Assembly: GCA_026874595.1 (NCBI GenBank)
Contig: CM049317.1
Location: 52,845,618-52,909,617 of the forward strand
DNA length: 64,000 nt
Source of the DNA: Sipunculus nudus
Taxonomy: Eukaryota; Annelida; Sipuncula; Golfingiida; Sipunculidae
Direction of reading: 5' to 3'
In this document: positions 13,530-23,616 of the stretch, piece after piece
How the letters are laid out: each line of letters starts with the position of its first letter
Position numbering within the stretch: position 1 is the stretch's first letter
The notes under the pieces: generated by a model
The model's database searches: none
The model's input: only the letters and a program-made list of their open reading frames with translations
What the model was told of the DNA's origin: nothing
Translations under genes and position numbers: made by a program

Positions 13530-14585
13530 TTTATTGTCTGTGTGACACATTTCAAATATATTACAATTAAGTATAAGGTTTTAAAATAAGGTATTGTGTT
13601 TCCACTATATTTTAATTGTAAATCAGGTTTAGACATATAATATTTCATATTAAACTCAGAAATGGAATTTAAACCTATAATTTTAATTATTAATATATTT
13701 CATTTCCAATATATAAAAAATTATTTTATTGAATATGAAGGGGTAGCGGCAGCCTTCGGAATTCTCAGGCCCCTATCATTTTGTTTATGGCCTGAGCATC
13801 ATGTTGTAATGGCTATTCAGGGGGATGATTACATTGACCATCCCCCCTTGCTTAAAAAGTGGGGGGATATATACCCCCCCCCCCCCATCCCCAATCCCCC
13901 GCCTCCTATATGGACGCCCCTAGCTGGTAGGTAAAAGTTTGTATGGTCAATATAAAGTTACAATCACCGTAACGGTCACATACTGAAAAGTATCGTCATT
14001 CAACTAACATCTACGAATATGACAAATCTCAAAATATCCATCAAATAGTATTCTATACAGCTCGTATCGTATTTATTTGACTGCATGCGTCGCAAATGTG
14101 TGTTTTTGGCCTGGGAAGATACAATATATGTCATAAACGAGGGTGACACTTAATCGTTGTCACGCAAGTACTCTGTGGCAACCCCTCCGAACGATGCCAA
14201 AGTGTCCTAAGGGTGGGGTTGGTTTTCCATATTCGTGAATCTTGAGGAATTTTAAATGTTATGGGAAATTTTACCCTATCTCATCGAAATCTAACAGAAA
14301 TTACGCCCGTATGGACTTGTGAACTCGGCCAATGGAAACCTGTCCAAACGCAACGACGGGTATTATACAAGCTAGATTTAACAATGTGGCGTTTCAGACG
14401 ATTTCAGACGGTTTGAATAAATTCCGCACACCTTAAGGATTTACTTATATGCCGTGTACAGACTTAGCCTTGTAGTCCCTGTATGACAATGCAAATAGTA
14501 TGTATACGCTTGCGTAATAATTCTTCACTGCAACACTACACTAGTTACCATTTGCATACGCTCAAGCACATGAAATTCAAACATG

Positions 14586-14656
<71 letters not shown>

Positions 14657-17600
14657 TTAACATTCAATTAACAGAATGATGAGCCACAAATGTTAAAACA
14701 AGTGACCCATGGGTCATGAAGCTCAGATGACTAAGACAGTCTGTAATGTTTTAGGGTGGAGTGAAAGATATTTATTATGCAGCCCATAACACTAATACAA
14801 GTCTGACTTTTTAAGTGCAAGAAAGAAATTTAAACATGAATAACCCGAAAAATATAGGTAACAGTGGCCTATTTTTTGGTATGCACCGAGATGTACAAAC
14901 CATCTACCTGGAGTAAAAGGTTTCTAGGTCATGCGGTGAAATTTTGTGCCTTGTTAACAACTGGCCAGCTGTGATTTATGAGAAAACAAATACAATTAAT
15001 AAACCCGAAATAAAGAAAATGTAGATGGCGCCACCAGTCTTCCATATTTTAAATGGCTATCCATGTTCAATAATCTTGCCAATTTTCACAAAGGTACATG
15101 CAATCATTACTGAGATATTCTATCTAAAGTATGAATTACATACATCAACAGCCGAAATGTCGCATTTCTCGATTGTATCCGTAACAATTCTGAAGAACTG
15201 GCTGGGTCGATTTTCTTCATATTTTGCATAGTAACAATGTTGTATGTGCAGTTGATGCACAAAGAGACTTGCAAAGGACCATGGTGGATATTAGGTAAAA
15301 AGTTTCCAGGTCAATCGGTCACAATTTGCGCTTTGTTAACACTGCCAGCCGTAATTTCCGAGTATAAAAATACAATAAAAATGCGTAAAAAAAGAAAATG
15401 TGGATGACACCCTCTTTCCTAGCCATCAGTCGTGGCAAAATGTTTGTTTTACAGCCCAGAACACTAACACAAGTCTGATTTGCTAAGAACTTAAAACACA
15501 TAAAAACGCGCGTAACTCGCAAAATAAAGTCACAGTGATCTACGTTTTGGTATGCAAGGAGATATACCAAATACCTGATTTCATGTCAAGTCAGAAGTGT
15601 CTATTTTAAAGGTTACGATTTGTGCCTTGTTTACCTACGGACAGACGGTGGATGGACGACGGAAAAAGGTGATCGCTACAGCTCAGATGAACGATGGTCA
15701 GCTGAGCTAAAAACAAGGGACCCATGGGTCACGGCGCTCAGCTGTTATATATGATAAAAAATATGATTTGGGAAAGAGGCACATGCTTGTTTTGTGTGGT
15801 AATAAATATGCTTTATATTGAGTTGTTGGTGTTTAGCTTATGTATGATTTTGATAGTATCTTTGGAGACAGGGAAGAGGATTGATTTCATTTATTTTATT
15901 AACAAATGGAGTGCTATTGTCACACAGATTTTGACTTGGCCATATTACTTATAAGCAGCACATATAATAAAAGAGTTTAACTATTTATTAAAATTTAATA
16001 ACAAATACTGTGCCAATATTATTTTTATTCAAAAAAATAATAAGAAAATCATATGATTTTTTAAAATTAAATATGACTAAAATGATTATTGAAATAATAT
16101 TATAGAATATATTCATGAATGCATTCATGAATACATTTTGAAAGTATCTGCACCGGTATTCAAATACTTTCATTTTTACCTGAATTCCCATTCTAATGCA
16201 ATAAAATTTTTTAATGAAGTACATATTCATATTCGTATTCAAATACATTTGCAAAGCATTCGCACCATGTCTAGTATTTATCCAGTTTTAGCCAAACAAT
16301 GATGTTGAGAATCCAGAATATACAAAATTTACAAATTTAAATAATGATCATAAGTACCTGGTTTTATGGCTTTTATTTATGTAAAAAAAAATAAATGTAA
16401 TATATTCACTTTGGACTACTTTCACATCAATCTACACACTAGACACAGTAGGAATCTAAATTAATATTATCAACTGCATCTTTGTCTATCATTAATTTCC
16501 TTCATATGATCCCTAATGATTAGTAATGAATAATATGATTTATTTTTTTTATCATTAAAATTTCACTGAAAAATAACATAGGTGACTGCATGGTGTTATT
16601 TGGAATAACATTGACATTGACATTCTATCCATCCATACAAGATTCTTAAATCATCAGTAACAGCAAGTTAATTTTCTGTTACTCATCAACTAACAAATTC
16701 CTTTTCTATAATTTTTTCTTTAATTTGTTATAAAAAAACCAATACAAAATTATTACTTTATTGTTTATTGTTATTTGTTTTTCAAAACAACTGCTAGATG
16801 AGTTGGGTTGGACACCTGTATCAACTGTGGCTGGGCATTAGCTGCCTGGCTGCCCCAGTGTATGCTTCGCTCAAGCATGCATAATCTGATGAAAGGTCAA
16901 CAAGGTCAACATACAGGTGACTGAAGAGGGGCTGGATTAAGCCTGGGTCTGACATGGTCTCATAAAAACATTAATAAAAGCTACAATATTTGGTCAATTT
17001 CTTTCAGCTTTCTAAACTGCAAAGATGAAATCCTTATGTGTGCATAATATGAAAATTATATCAACAGTGCTCTCAGGAAACAAACGTGCCATGGTCAAAT
17101 TTGGGCAAAATTTAAGGTACTGATTTTATATTTATACTAATAACTTATAAAATTTGAAAAATTCAGAACTAATGTTTGGTATTCAATTGAATCTTGATTA
17201 AATAATGTTACATCCCTGACAAAAAATCTCTAGCTTCAGCAATCCTCTTGTTAAGGGAGTAAATATATTTCTTGATTTTTTAAAAAGTGCATTATGATTG
17301 GGCCCATAACTTAAAACAATTACGCAATACTGACATCATTTCTGGCATGTGCATAGCGAATGTATATAGAAAAATATGTATATTATATATGATCAAAGTC
17401 AGATCAGTGGTTTTGATATTATGCAGTCTCACAGCGGAACAATGGGTTTTTAATGGAAAAATGAAGTTTTTCAATTATATTTCGAAGGAATTAAGTCCTA
17501 GTGATCAAATTCTTTGCATGGTAGGGGATTTTGGAGACATCTAACTGTATGCTAAATTTAAGGAACTTAGAGCTGAAGCTTGGGAGCTGAGCTCTAGCAA

Positions 17601-18836
17601 ACTGCATAACACTAGCTTGATGTAAACTTGATATGACATGGTGCTTGAAAACTTGAATAAAATCTACAGTTTTTGATCAACTGGTTTCCAATTTTTGGTG
17701 TTAACAGACAAAATGCTAACAAGAACTTGCTGTGAAAATTAAATCCACAGTACTTACAGGAAAAAAAAGTGCCATGGTCAAACTTGGGCAAAATTTAAGG
17801 TACCATTTTTATATTTTTGCCAATATTTAAAAAAAATTAACAGATTTAATCTAATTATTGGTATACAATTAAATTTTGATCAATCAAAGTTTTATTACTG
17901 AAAAAAAGTCCCTACCTTTAACACTTTTGGTCTTAAGTGACCAAATATCGTCCCTGATTTTTTTTACAAAGTCCATTATGTTTGGGCCCATAACTTTTTA
18001 AAATTAAATAATACTGACTTAATTTATGGCATGTACATAGGAACTATATAGAGGAATATTTATGGTAAATATGAAAAAAAATCAGATTAGTGGTTTTGAT
18101 ATTAGGCAGTCCTGAAGTGTGAAAATAGATTTCTAATAAAAAATTGAGGTTTTTCCTTAATATCTCAAAGGAACGAAGTCTTATTGAACCAATTTTCGGC
18201 ATGGTAGGAGATTTTGGGGGCATCTAACCGTATGGCGAATTTCAGATTCGTAGGTCCAATGGTTTCGAAACGTGCCAGTCTTGCGGACGGACATCCGGAC
18301 GGACGACGGACAATGGACCACGACTATAGCTCAGATGACTTATAGTCAGCTGAGCTAAAAAGAAGTCGTTGCTTTAAAATCTGGAAATTGTTCAGAAAGC
18401 GCATATACCTCCGCCAACACCTGTATCCACTTCCAGACGCGCCTTAAAATTTAATCAGCCCAAATTCCGACATTTCACGATAGTTCTCGGTGTTCATTTG
18501 AAACAAAAGGTGAGATCGACCATTAACAAGTGTATTTTGCACATTCTTCCACAAGAGTCTAATGAAAATCAATAGGAACCTATGGATAGTTTGTGTTGTT
18601 TACGCCTTATAAAGGTGTATTATACAGTCTGTCGGCTTTAACTGAATGATAATAAAATTATTATTGGGTGACGCGTGATTTTTGACGTTACCGGGGAAGG
18701 TGGCGGGGATTTTCTGAACCCGTAAACGGCCTAGCTCCGTCGACTTGACTGAACAATTAAGTAACACCTTGAGGCGAACGGAGTGACCCGGAGAGCAGCC
18801 ACGGAATACATCAGCATAGCATGGTCTAAGCAAGCG

Positions 18837-18869
<33 letters not shown>

Positions 18870-19800
18870 TGGTAGTACAGCGAACTGTGCGATCTAAATA
18901 AAGACAAAAAGCCGTCGCAGCCAGCAAACAGCAGCTTTTCAGACCACGCAACGTTCTTATAAAGTCATTGTCAACATGTCAACGAGACAATGTCAGTTTT
19001 TCACAATCGATCACATTAAGTTAAATCCCTTGTTCGGAGGATAACTCAAAAAGCTCCAATCGATTTTAATGAAAAAAGAGGGACGGTGAAAAATTAGCGA
19101 ATTGGATATATCCGGATTGATCCGCATTTAAATTTCACCGATCCATTCAAATTTTTTTATCTTCTTCTCCTTCTTTTATCCATGACAAATACTATACCAT
19201 GCATGGCACATACTATGGCCCATTTCATCAAACTTTTGAATATTCAGAACTTTAGAAGATATGGCTTGGACACACACATGCCCCCAATCAAAGACAGCCG
19301 ATCACACAACACTCTGCCTTAATTAAAGGATGATGAAAAACAATCGCTGAAGGCTGGCTGAAAGTACTTATGGTTCCAAAGGTTTTCTAAAGATTTAATA
19401 TCCATACTATTTTCTTTTACATTTGCCGGAAATCAGACCATCTTATCTTCAGATGTTTTATGACTACCCAATCACACGACACGACCTTGATTAGGGATCT
19501 TTTTGCCGGGGAGGCAGCCATGATACGCCTGTCCGAGCTTGACATTCACACCGAGCTATCGCAGAGCTTGGTTTGTCCCTTAAACTACCCCTGAAAGCTG
19601 CTCAAGGAAATTTACAGTTATGGTTGTTGAATCATGATTAACGGTTCTGTTTTTAAAGGAGATGAAGAAAATGAAATTCTGGAAATTGAATTGCAATTAA
19701 TCATTTATTAAAACAAACTTCTCCAGAGCTCAAACTCATTATTTTTTTCTGGTATTTTTTTATGTATTTGCACATAAAAGCACGTACGATTTAAGTGTAT

Positions 19801-19841
<41 letters not shown>

Positions 19842-20104
19842 TGTGTGTGTGTGTGTGTCAGACCGATTAATAGTCAATGAATCAACAGCCAGATGATTTC
19901 CTCATTAAAAGCATTTTAAAATGGAAATTTGACACTGTTATGTATTTGTATTGGGTCTTTTATTACTCTTCTACAGGTGTTTAATTACAAGCATTTAGAA
20001 CCTGATGCAGAGCTGAAGCGTGGTATATATAGTTTTTCTTGTATTATTTGGAAAGTAGTTCATAAATATATATGGATATATCTTTATAGTATATATAAAT
20101 ATAA

Positions 20105-20170
<66 letters not shown>

Positions 20171-20495
20171 AGAGTCCTTTTTTTATTTGGGAAAAAAATC
20201 AAAACTCATGCCTGTGTGTTAAATAGACATGTTAATATTAATCTAATGAATGTAGCTGCCACTAACCGCTTCCTTTGTTGCTGTGGCGGGAACACAGTAG
20301 GAGTGAATTTCGACCTATGATTAAATACGAGTAATGTTAATATACGTGTTAAAGCTGGCTATGTATACCTTATGGTACGTATAAATAAACCAATATTACA
20401 CCAGTGAACCGCAAACTTGACTCACCGTAGGCATCCATCAGTTCTTCAAGCTGATCGCACGACTGTAACTGCCAACTTCCTATAAAAGCCTCCAT
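1809..20495 (-). CDS. fatty-acid-binding protein family gene (iLBP/FABP), four coding exons
   Basis: Cytosolic lipid-binding protein of the FABP/CRABP family; members carry fatty acids or retinoids in a ten-stranded beta barrel. Coding exons are 20426-20495, 4799-4974, 3291-3401 and 1809-1862 on the minus strand, joining to about 136 aa (the family is usually 130-140). The start reads MEAFIGSWQLQSCDQLEELM, matching the family N-terminal signature (G-x-W-x-L, then the helix region). Exon 2 has the KWKMILDMGGNKKELVFRLG stretch, and exon 3 has TIITLENGRLVETY. All introns are GT-AG; intron phases (1, 0, 0) and exon sizes (70, 176, 111, 54 nt) fit the classic four-exon FABP gene. The start has a strong context (A at -3, G at +4). 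The usual C-terminal Arg-x-Tyr carboxylate clamp is absent, so the ligand is uncertain. The last exon is duplicated. Intron 1 is 15.5 kb and full of repeats. Confidence 0.88.
2095..3290 (-). other. FABP intron 3, repeat-derived
   Basis: No coding potential seen. Roughly 2160-2690 is a dispersed-repeat style block with recurring phrases such as GACCTTTGACCTAAAA and a tail rich in GGACGG-type steps before TATGTCCCC. 2700-3290 is AT-rich unique sequence. Confidence 0.5.
3291..3401 (-). CDS. FABP coding exon 3
   Basis: The acceptor GTTACACAG precedes ACC ATA ATC; the exon encodes 37 residues from TIITLENGRLVETYDF to KVNGDVINQ and ends at CAG before the donor GTTGGT. At 111 nt it is three codons longer than the common 102-nt vertebrate exon 3. 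By eye alignment the position of the family's internal arginine (Arg106 in heart FABP) falls on the alanine of SMAFKVNG. Confidence 0.85.
3402..4798 (-). other. FABP intron 2
   Basis: 1.4 kb, GT-AG. It contains two overlapping minus-strand open frames between 3764 and 4163 that resemble no protein I know and lie wholly in the intron. Otherwise AT-rich with no clear repeat boundaries. Confidence 0.6.
4799..4974 (-). CDS. FABP coding exon 2
   Basis: The acceptor TATTTTCCAG is followed by AA ATT CCC; with the G left from exon 1 this gives a Glu codon, then 58 more residues (EIPEEAKPVFRRLDGVWTYE through LDDKDVLGAPLK). The donor is AAG|GTAGGC. The block KWKMILDMGGNKKELVFRLG matches beta strands D-E of FABPs, where the family reads W-x-x-x-x, then E-x-x-F-x-L-G. 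176 nt against about 173 nt in vertebrate genes. Confidence 0.88.
5640..6128 (+). repeat. short REP1-type repeat
   Basis: Begins with the palindromic start typical of the family (CCATGGGTCATGACGCTCAG) and ends with a GGACGGAC step followed by the hairpin-like CTATAGCTCAGTTGACTTTA and AGTCAG. About 490 bp against 2.65 kb for the longest uninterrupted copy. Confidence 0.6.
7045..7120. repeat. MITE-like fragment (GGATCCAGG end)
   Basis: Has the GTGGTGGATCCAGGATGGG type end followed by C-rich sequence, resembling the left end of the element at 11662. No partner end is seen, so it is a fragment at best. Confidence 0.25.
8040..8770. other. CpG-rich block dense in ACGT/CGTACG words
   Basis: Compositional island in otherwise AT-rich intron 1: many CACGT, TACGT, GTACG and CGCAC words with no CpG loss. 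Open frames of about 100-125 aa exist on both strands but show no motif I recognise and look like products of the composition. It could be a recently inserted element or an unmethylated regulatory island. No terminal repeats were found. Confidence 0.4.
9700..9960 (+). repeat. SINE-like repeat with a tRNA-type B box
   Basis: The phrase GGGATCGAATCCCAG (about 9750-9765) is a close match to a tRNA B box and T arm; upstream GTAGATCACAGG is a poor A box. About 190 bp of non-coding body follows. No A tail or target duplication was identified. Confidence 0.35.
10158..11378. mobile_element. pogo/Tigger-type DNA transposon, 1.2 kb, defective
   Basis: The ends are TA|CAGTGGAACCCC and GGGGTTCCACTG|TA, an inverted pair with a TA duplication on each side; CAGTGGAACC is the hallmark of Tigger elements of the Tc1/mariner superfamily. 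Subterminal GGTCGTAATT motifs recur in inverted form at both ends (10200-10240, 11225-11360). The inside holds only a transposase N-terminal relic, so the copy is non-autonomous. Confidence 0.8.
10498..10657 (-). pseudogene. Tigger transposase N-terminal fragment
   Basis: The minus-strand frame MPLKELSLKDKVALIKAA, followed after a few residues by CTQYILKRKAKYM, resembles the CENP-B/pogo DNA-binding domain: first helix LSLKDKVALIK, and a recognition helix that family members spell K-T-Q-x-x-N-I-L-K-R-K. The fragment is about 53 residues and the rest of the frame is unrelated. No DDE domain is found between the element ends. Confidence 0.5.
11662..11848. repeat. MITE-like element with GCG(G/T)ATCCAGG ends
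   Basis: The left end GGGGCGGATCCAGG and the right end CCTGGATACGC are inverted over about 11 bases with one mismatch. It includes a G14 run near 11739. Target duplication not resolved. Confidence 0.3.
12562..12730 (+). repeat. hairpin-containing dispersed repeat, copy 1
   Basis: Shares about 165 bp with 43030-43193 in the same orientation. Both contain CTCTGACA ... TGTCAGAG arms about 20 bp apart followed by AAGGCCC(A/C)ATGAGGATGCA. Non-coding; class unknown. Confidence 0.6.
13492..13528. repeat. (TA)n microsatellite
   Basis: Near-perfect TA dinucleotide run preceded by a CACATA-rich stretch. The short reading frames across it (IYIYIY) are artefacts. Confidence 0.95.
14588..14653. repeat. 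(TA)n microsatellite
   Basis: 66-bp uninterrupted TA run, immediately left of a REP1-type copy. Confidence 0.95.
14700..15713 (+). repeat. REP1-type repeat, 1.0-kb subtype
   Basis: Starts AAGTGACCCATGGGTCATGA and ends with the hairpin AGCTCAG...GGTCAGCTGAGCTAAAAA. The interior differs from the 2.65-kb subtype that abuts it at 15715 and consists of two related modules (GTTAACAA/CACTGCCAGC phrases about 385 bp apart). Confidence 0.65.
15715..18361 (+). repeat. REP1 repeat, long uninterrupted copy
   Basis: Starts AAGGGACCCATGGGTCACGG and ends with CTATAGCTCAGATGACTTAT and AGTCAGCTGAGCTAAAAA, a strong terminal hairpin followed by five A. The interior holds two copies of a module of about 685 bp (marker GCCATGGTCAAA at 17089 and again at 17773). 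A GGACGGAC-rich step lies just before the hairpin. No long reading frame. It is the empty-site reference for the Helitron-like insertion at 48548. Confidence 0.75.
18838..18867. repeat. poly-G run (30 G)
   Basis: Uninterrupted 30-nt guanine tract in FABP intron 1. Long enough for G-quadruplex folding; length in the assembly is uncertain. Confidence 0.9.
19802..19858. repeat. compound (GT)n(GA)n(GT)n microsatellite
   Basis: A GT run, about 12 GA units, then GT again. Confidence 0.9.
20110..20166. repeat. (TA)n microsatellite with AAATA interruption
   Basis: Two TA runs separated by a short AAATA block, 260 bp from FABP exon 1. Confidence 0.95.
20426..20495 (-). CDS. FABP coding exon 1
   Basis: ATG at 20493-20495 in context GAGAATGG. 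Encodes 23 residues, MEAFIGSWQLQSCDQLEELM then DAY, plus the first base of codon 24, and ends at the donor G|GTGAGT. This matches exon 1 of FABP genes, which carry the G-x-W-x-L strand and the start of helix I and end in phase 1. The next coding base is 15.5 kb away at 4974. Confidence 0.86.
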
Positions 20496-20760
20496 TCTCG
20501 CGCTATTTTCGTCTGCTTAGATCTCAGCAGCAAGCCGACAGCAATACACAGACTGCTATAAGAAAGCAAACGAAAAAAAGAGCAAGTCCTAATGAAGAAA
20601 ATCAGGATCACGACAGATGGTCAGCTCTGTTGTCGCCCGTCGCCTGGCGGTCGTTCTAACGTTACTGCAGAATACCGGACAAAAAGGCATACGCGGTGGC
20701 CAACTGCATCAACATTCAATACACGTCGGCCCAATTTCTAAGGCGCCTATATAACAAATG
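20496..20760 (-). promoter_or_regulatory. FABP 5' UTR and candidate promoter
   Basis: A TATATAGG box lies on the minus strand at 20747-20754, about 255 bp before the ATG, and a weaker TATAGCAG at about 20552-20559. The first would place the start of transcription near 20720 with a 5' UTR of about 220 nt. TATA-like words are common in this AT-rich DNA, so this is only a candidate; the local GC content is higher than in the flanks. Confidence 0.25.
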
Positions 20761-22170
20761 TATATCCGTAGGGTAAATTCAACGGAACATTTGAATGTCT
20801 AGACAGGGTTTCATGCCTATCAACAAACCATGCCGGATTTTATAACTCTGACGATCATTGGTGAATGAGTGATCTCTTCATGGACAACTGTCCAGAGAAT
20901 TTAGGTGAACAGGTCGCCGTATCTGGGCCAGATTCGGCTGTATTTGGCTGGAAAGGTCAGTTCGGGCGGCTTAATGTTACCAGCCGGCCGAGGTCATTGG
21001 CATAACTGATAATTCGATCTTCCTGTTACAAGGCCGTAGCAGTCAGGGGGCCGTATATATGCATGGTCTTTTATGAACTGAAATTGCACCCAGTGGAGAG
21101 CATACCGCCACCAAATAAAGGACCCTACTGGGTCCGCAGCCGTATTAAAACGGATAATATCCTATCCCTTCGTACATATTCCTGGAAATCCGGTCGGCAG
21201 TTTTGCAAAGTTCTATCAACAGACATAATAAAAAAAAAACACGGGTAAAACATGACCTCCTTCGCAGAAGTAATTATAACCTGGTATATGAGCCCCTACC
21301 CTTTATAAAGGCGTATACACACTCATATAAATATATACATATTCGTACTTGAAAACTAAGTTTTCATCTAACATATTGTTATTATATATAACGAAGATAT
21401 ATGAGTATAAGGATCCATCCCGCAAAGGGTTTGGTAGTTTTCCCTTCGGCACAAAATGAGATTTGGCCAAGATGGCATCATGGCAATCGAACTGTTTTGT
21501 TTGACATGTATATCTAAATTTGTTTCATACCAAATCCAACGCCTATGAAATGGGTCGTTATAGAGAAGGACAATATACCTGTATTTTATCAAATATGGGA
21601 CTTTTATATATGTCATCGTATTTATAGTTGGTGAAATCGAATTATTGTGACAATTTACGTGTTGGAGTTTCATGGCATTTTGTCCTATCTCAGGCTAGTG
21701 TTGCTAATACCAATGTAGACCAGTGACAGCCTTCCGTTTTCAAAGGACAATAAAGAGACCTCGGACGTTGACTTTTCGGACTTGAGCATTCCTGATTCCT
21801 GTGTTGGATAGCCCTTTTGGCATGGTTATCAAGAAACTGTAAATTGTCATTAAAGTGATTATAAACCCTATAAAATTTGATATTGAAACTGCCTTGTATC
21901 ATGTATATGGATGGTTATTGTAATCACCCCCCCCCCCTACACACACACATTATTCAGAGAACAATATTTATATATTGCAAATGAAATATAGTAATAAATA
22001 AAATTATAGGCTTTGGTTCAATTGATGAGTTTACTGTATGAAATATCATATCTAAACCTGGTTTAGATTTAACATAAACTGAAAACATAGTACTTTATTT
22101 TCTAAAACCTTATAATTCATTGTAATATATTTTGAAATGTGTCATACAGACGCTGAGAAGGTGTGTGTAT
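20761..22170. other. upstream of FABP, no gene seen
   Basis: Unique-looking sequence with modest GC (20850-21200) then AT-rich. Open frames of 60-100 aa on both strands show no recognisable motif. Confidence 0.5.
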
Positions 22171-22173
22171 ATA

Positions 22174-22202
22174 ATATATAAATATAATATATAATATATA
22201 TG

Positions 22203-22256
<54 letters not shown>
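22174..22256. repeat. (TA)n microsatellite region
   Basis: TA-rich block with interruptions, followed by GTGTACGTGTGTGT. Confidence 0.9.
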
Positions 22257-22257
<1 letters not shown>

Positions 22258-23210
22258 CACGTGTACGTGTGTGTCTACGAATCATCATCCCCCTCCCCCC
22301 ACTATGGAAGATAAATTGACGCCACCGTAGATTCCCAACTTGAGACTGTCCTCGGAGCACTTTACGGTTGCTTTGTCGTGCCCTTATCAAACTCTGTCCA
22401 CGCAAAAATATCGAAACCTCCCATGGGGGCAGCCATTTTGCGTACCAACAAAAACCCGGGTGTCACAGGTCGCATGTTGGAATTATGTGTATGCCGCATT
22501 AATGATATATAATCGACAATATTGGTGTTTGTTCATTCCCTTCAGCAGCAAACAATTGTGAGCAAACATTACTTTGTTATCCTACACAGTAGAAATATTA
22601 CCTTGAAAGAGAGTGTCTACGTGGTTGGAATTAAAACTGTTTTTACCAATTTAACTAATAACAAACCGTGGCACGTTGAGTTACGTATATTAAAACATCT
22701 ATAGCTGTTTGATGCATGTTATATAAATGTCAGTTGTTCCCTGGTATGTCAGTTATAAACATTATAGGATATAAAGTGCTTATTAAGTCCTTGAGGGAGC
22801 TTATTATGCACGCGTTGGTTTCGGGGTCAACATAGCGGTACTGCTACTACGCCAAACACTAGCTGAAAATGACAAGCGTGGGATTGGTGGTTTATGATAT
22901 GGCTACAGTCCTGTACCGCAAAAAAATATGATACCGGTTGAGCTCTTGTGAAATTACCGACAGCCCAAATCTAATGGAATCTACAATCGATGAAAAAAAA
23001 TCCGATAATTTTTTCAGGAGTGTGTATCTCCCCTCAAGTCCCCACTGAGTATATTACATGTGTGTTCATTTATACAATATGCTAAATTTGTGTCTATGGT
23101 CACAGGTTATTTAACCAACCAAAAACATTTTATCGCCGAGCAGAAACTGGGAGGTGACTCCTTTTCATCCAAGTCAGAAATACATTGAGACTGTAGTGAA
23201 AACAGAATAA

Positions 23211-23460
23211 ATGACCCACGGGTCATGACGCTCGACTGCAGAAGTTAAAAGTAGCAATATGTCCAATATCTAAAATTATGCCATGTTTCCTGGACAGTCG
23301 CGGACACTTGAAAGCCACCTGCCAACGGAAAACCTCAATTAATCTTTAATCACAAATGTAAAGATAAACTTGTTAGTGTTCAAAGACTGTTGCTAGTCTG
23401 TTAACTAAAAGACGGACGACGGCTACAGCTTAGATGACTTGCAATTAACTGAGCTAAAAA
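23211..23460 (+). repeat. short REP1-type repeat
   Basis: Starts ATGACCCACGGGTCATGACG and ends GACGGACGACGGCTACAGCT followed by the degenerate hairpin and TGAGCTAAAAA. Only 250 bp, so largely internally deleted. Confidence 0.6.
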
Positions 23461-23616
23461 AATGACTGTGACGCAACCTGTCTTGTGCAACTAAAACGGC
23501 CAACGAAATTCAAAATGACCAAAAAACTTCAGGAAATATCCTCTAGTGTGCTAAAGGGCGCAAAAACCACTGGTACACTTATAGACACACCCCATCGGAT
23601 GACATTTAACAGTATA

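Larger units (their letters stand above)
4975..20425 (-). other. FABP intron 1 (15.5 kb)
   Basis: Very long first intron, GT-AG, phase 1. It carries most of the mobile-element load of the left third of the window: REP1 copies, a Tigger-like element, a SINE-like unit, a CpG-rich block, microsatellites and a 30-G run, each listed separately. Stretches not listed (about 6130-8030, 8780-9690, 11860-12560, 12740-13480, 18870-19800) show no gene I can support. Confidence 0.75.
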
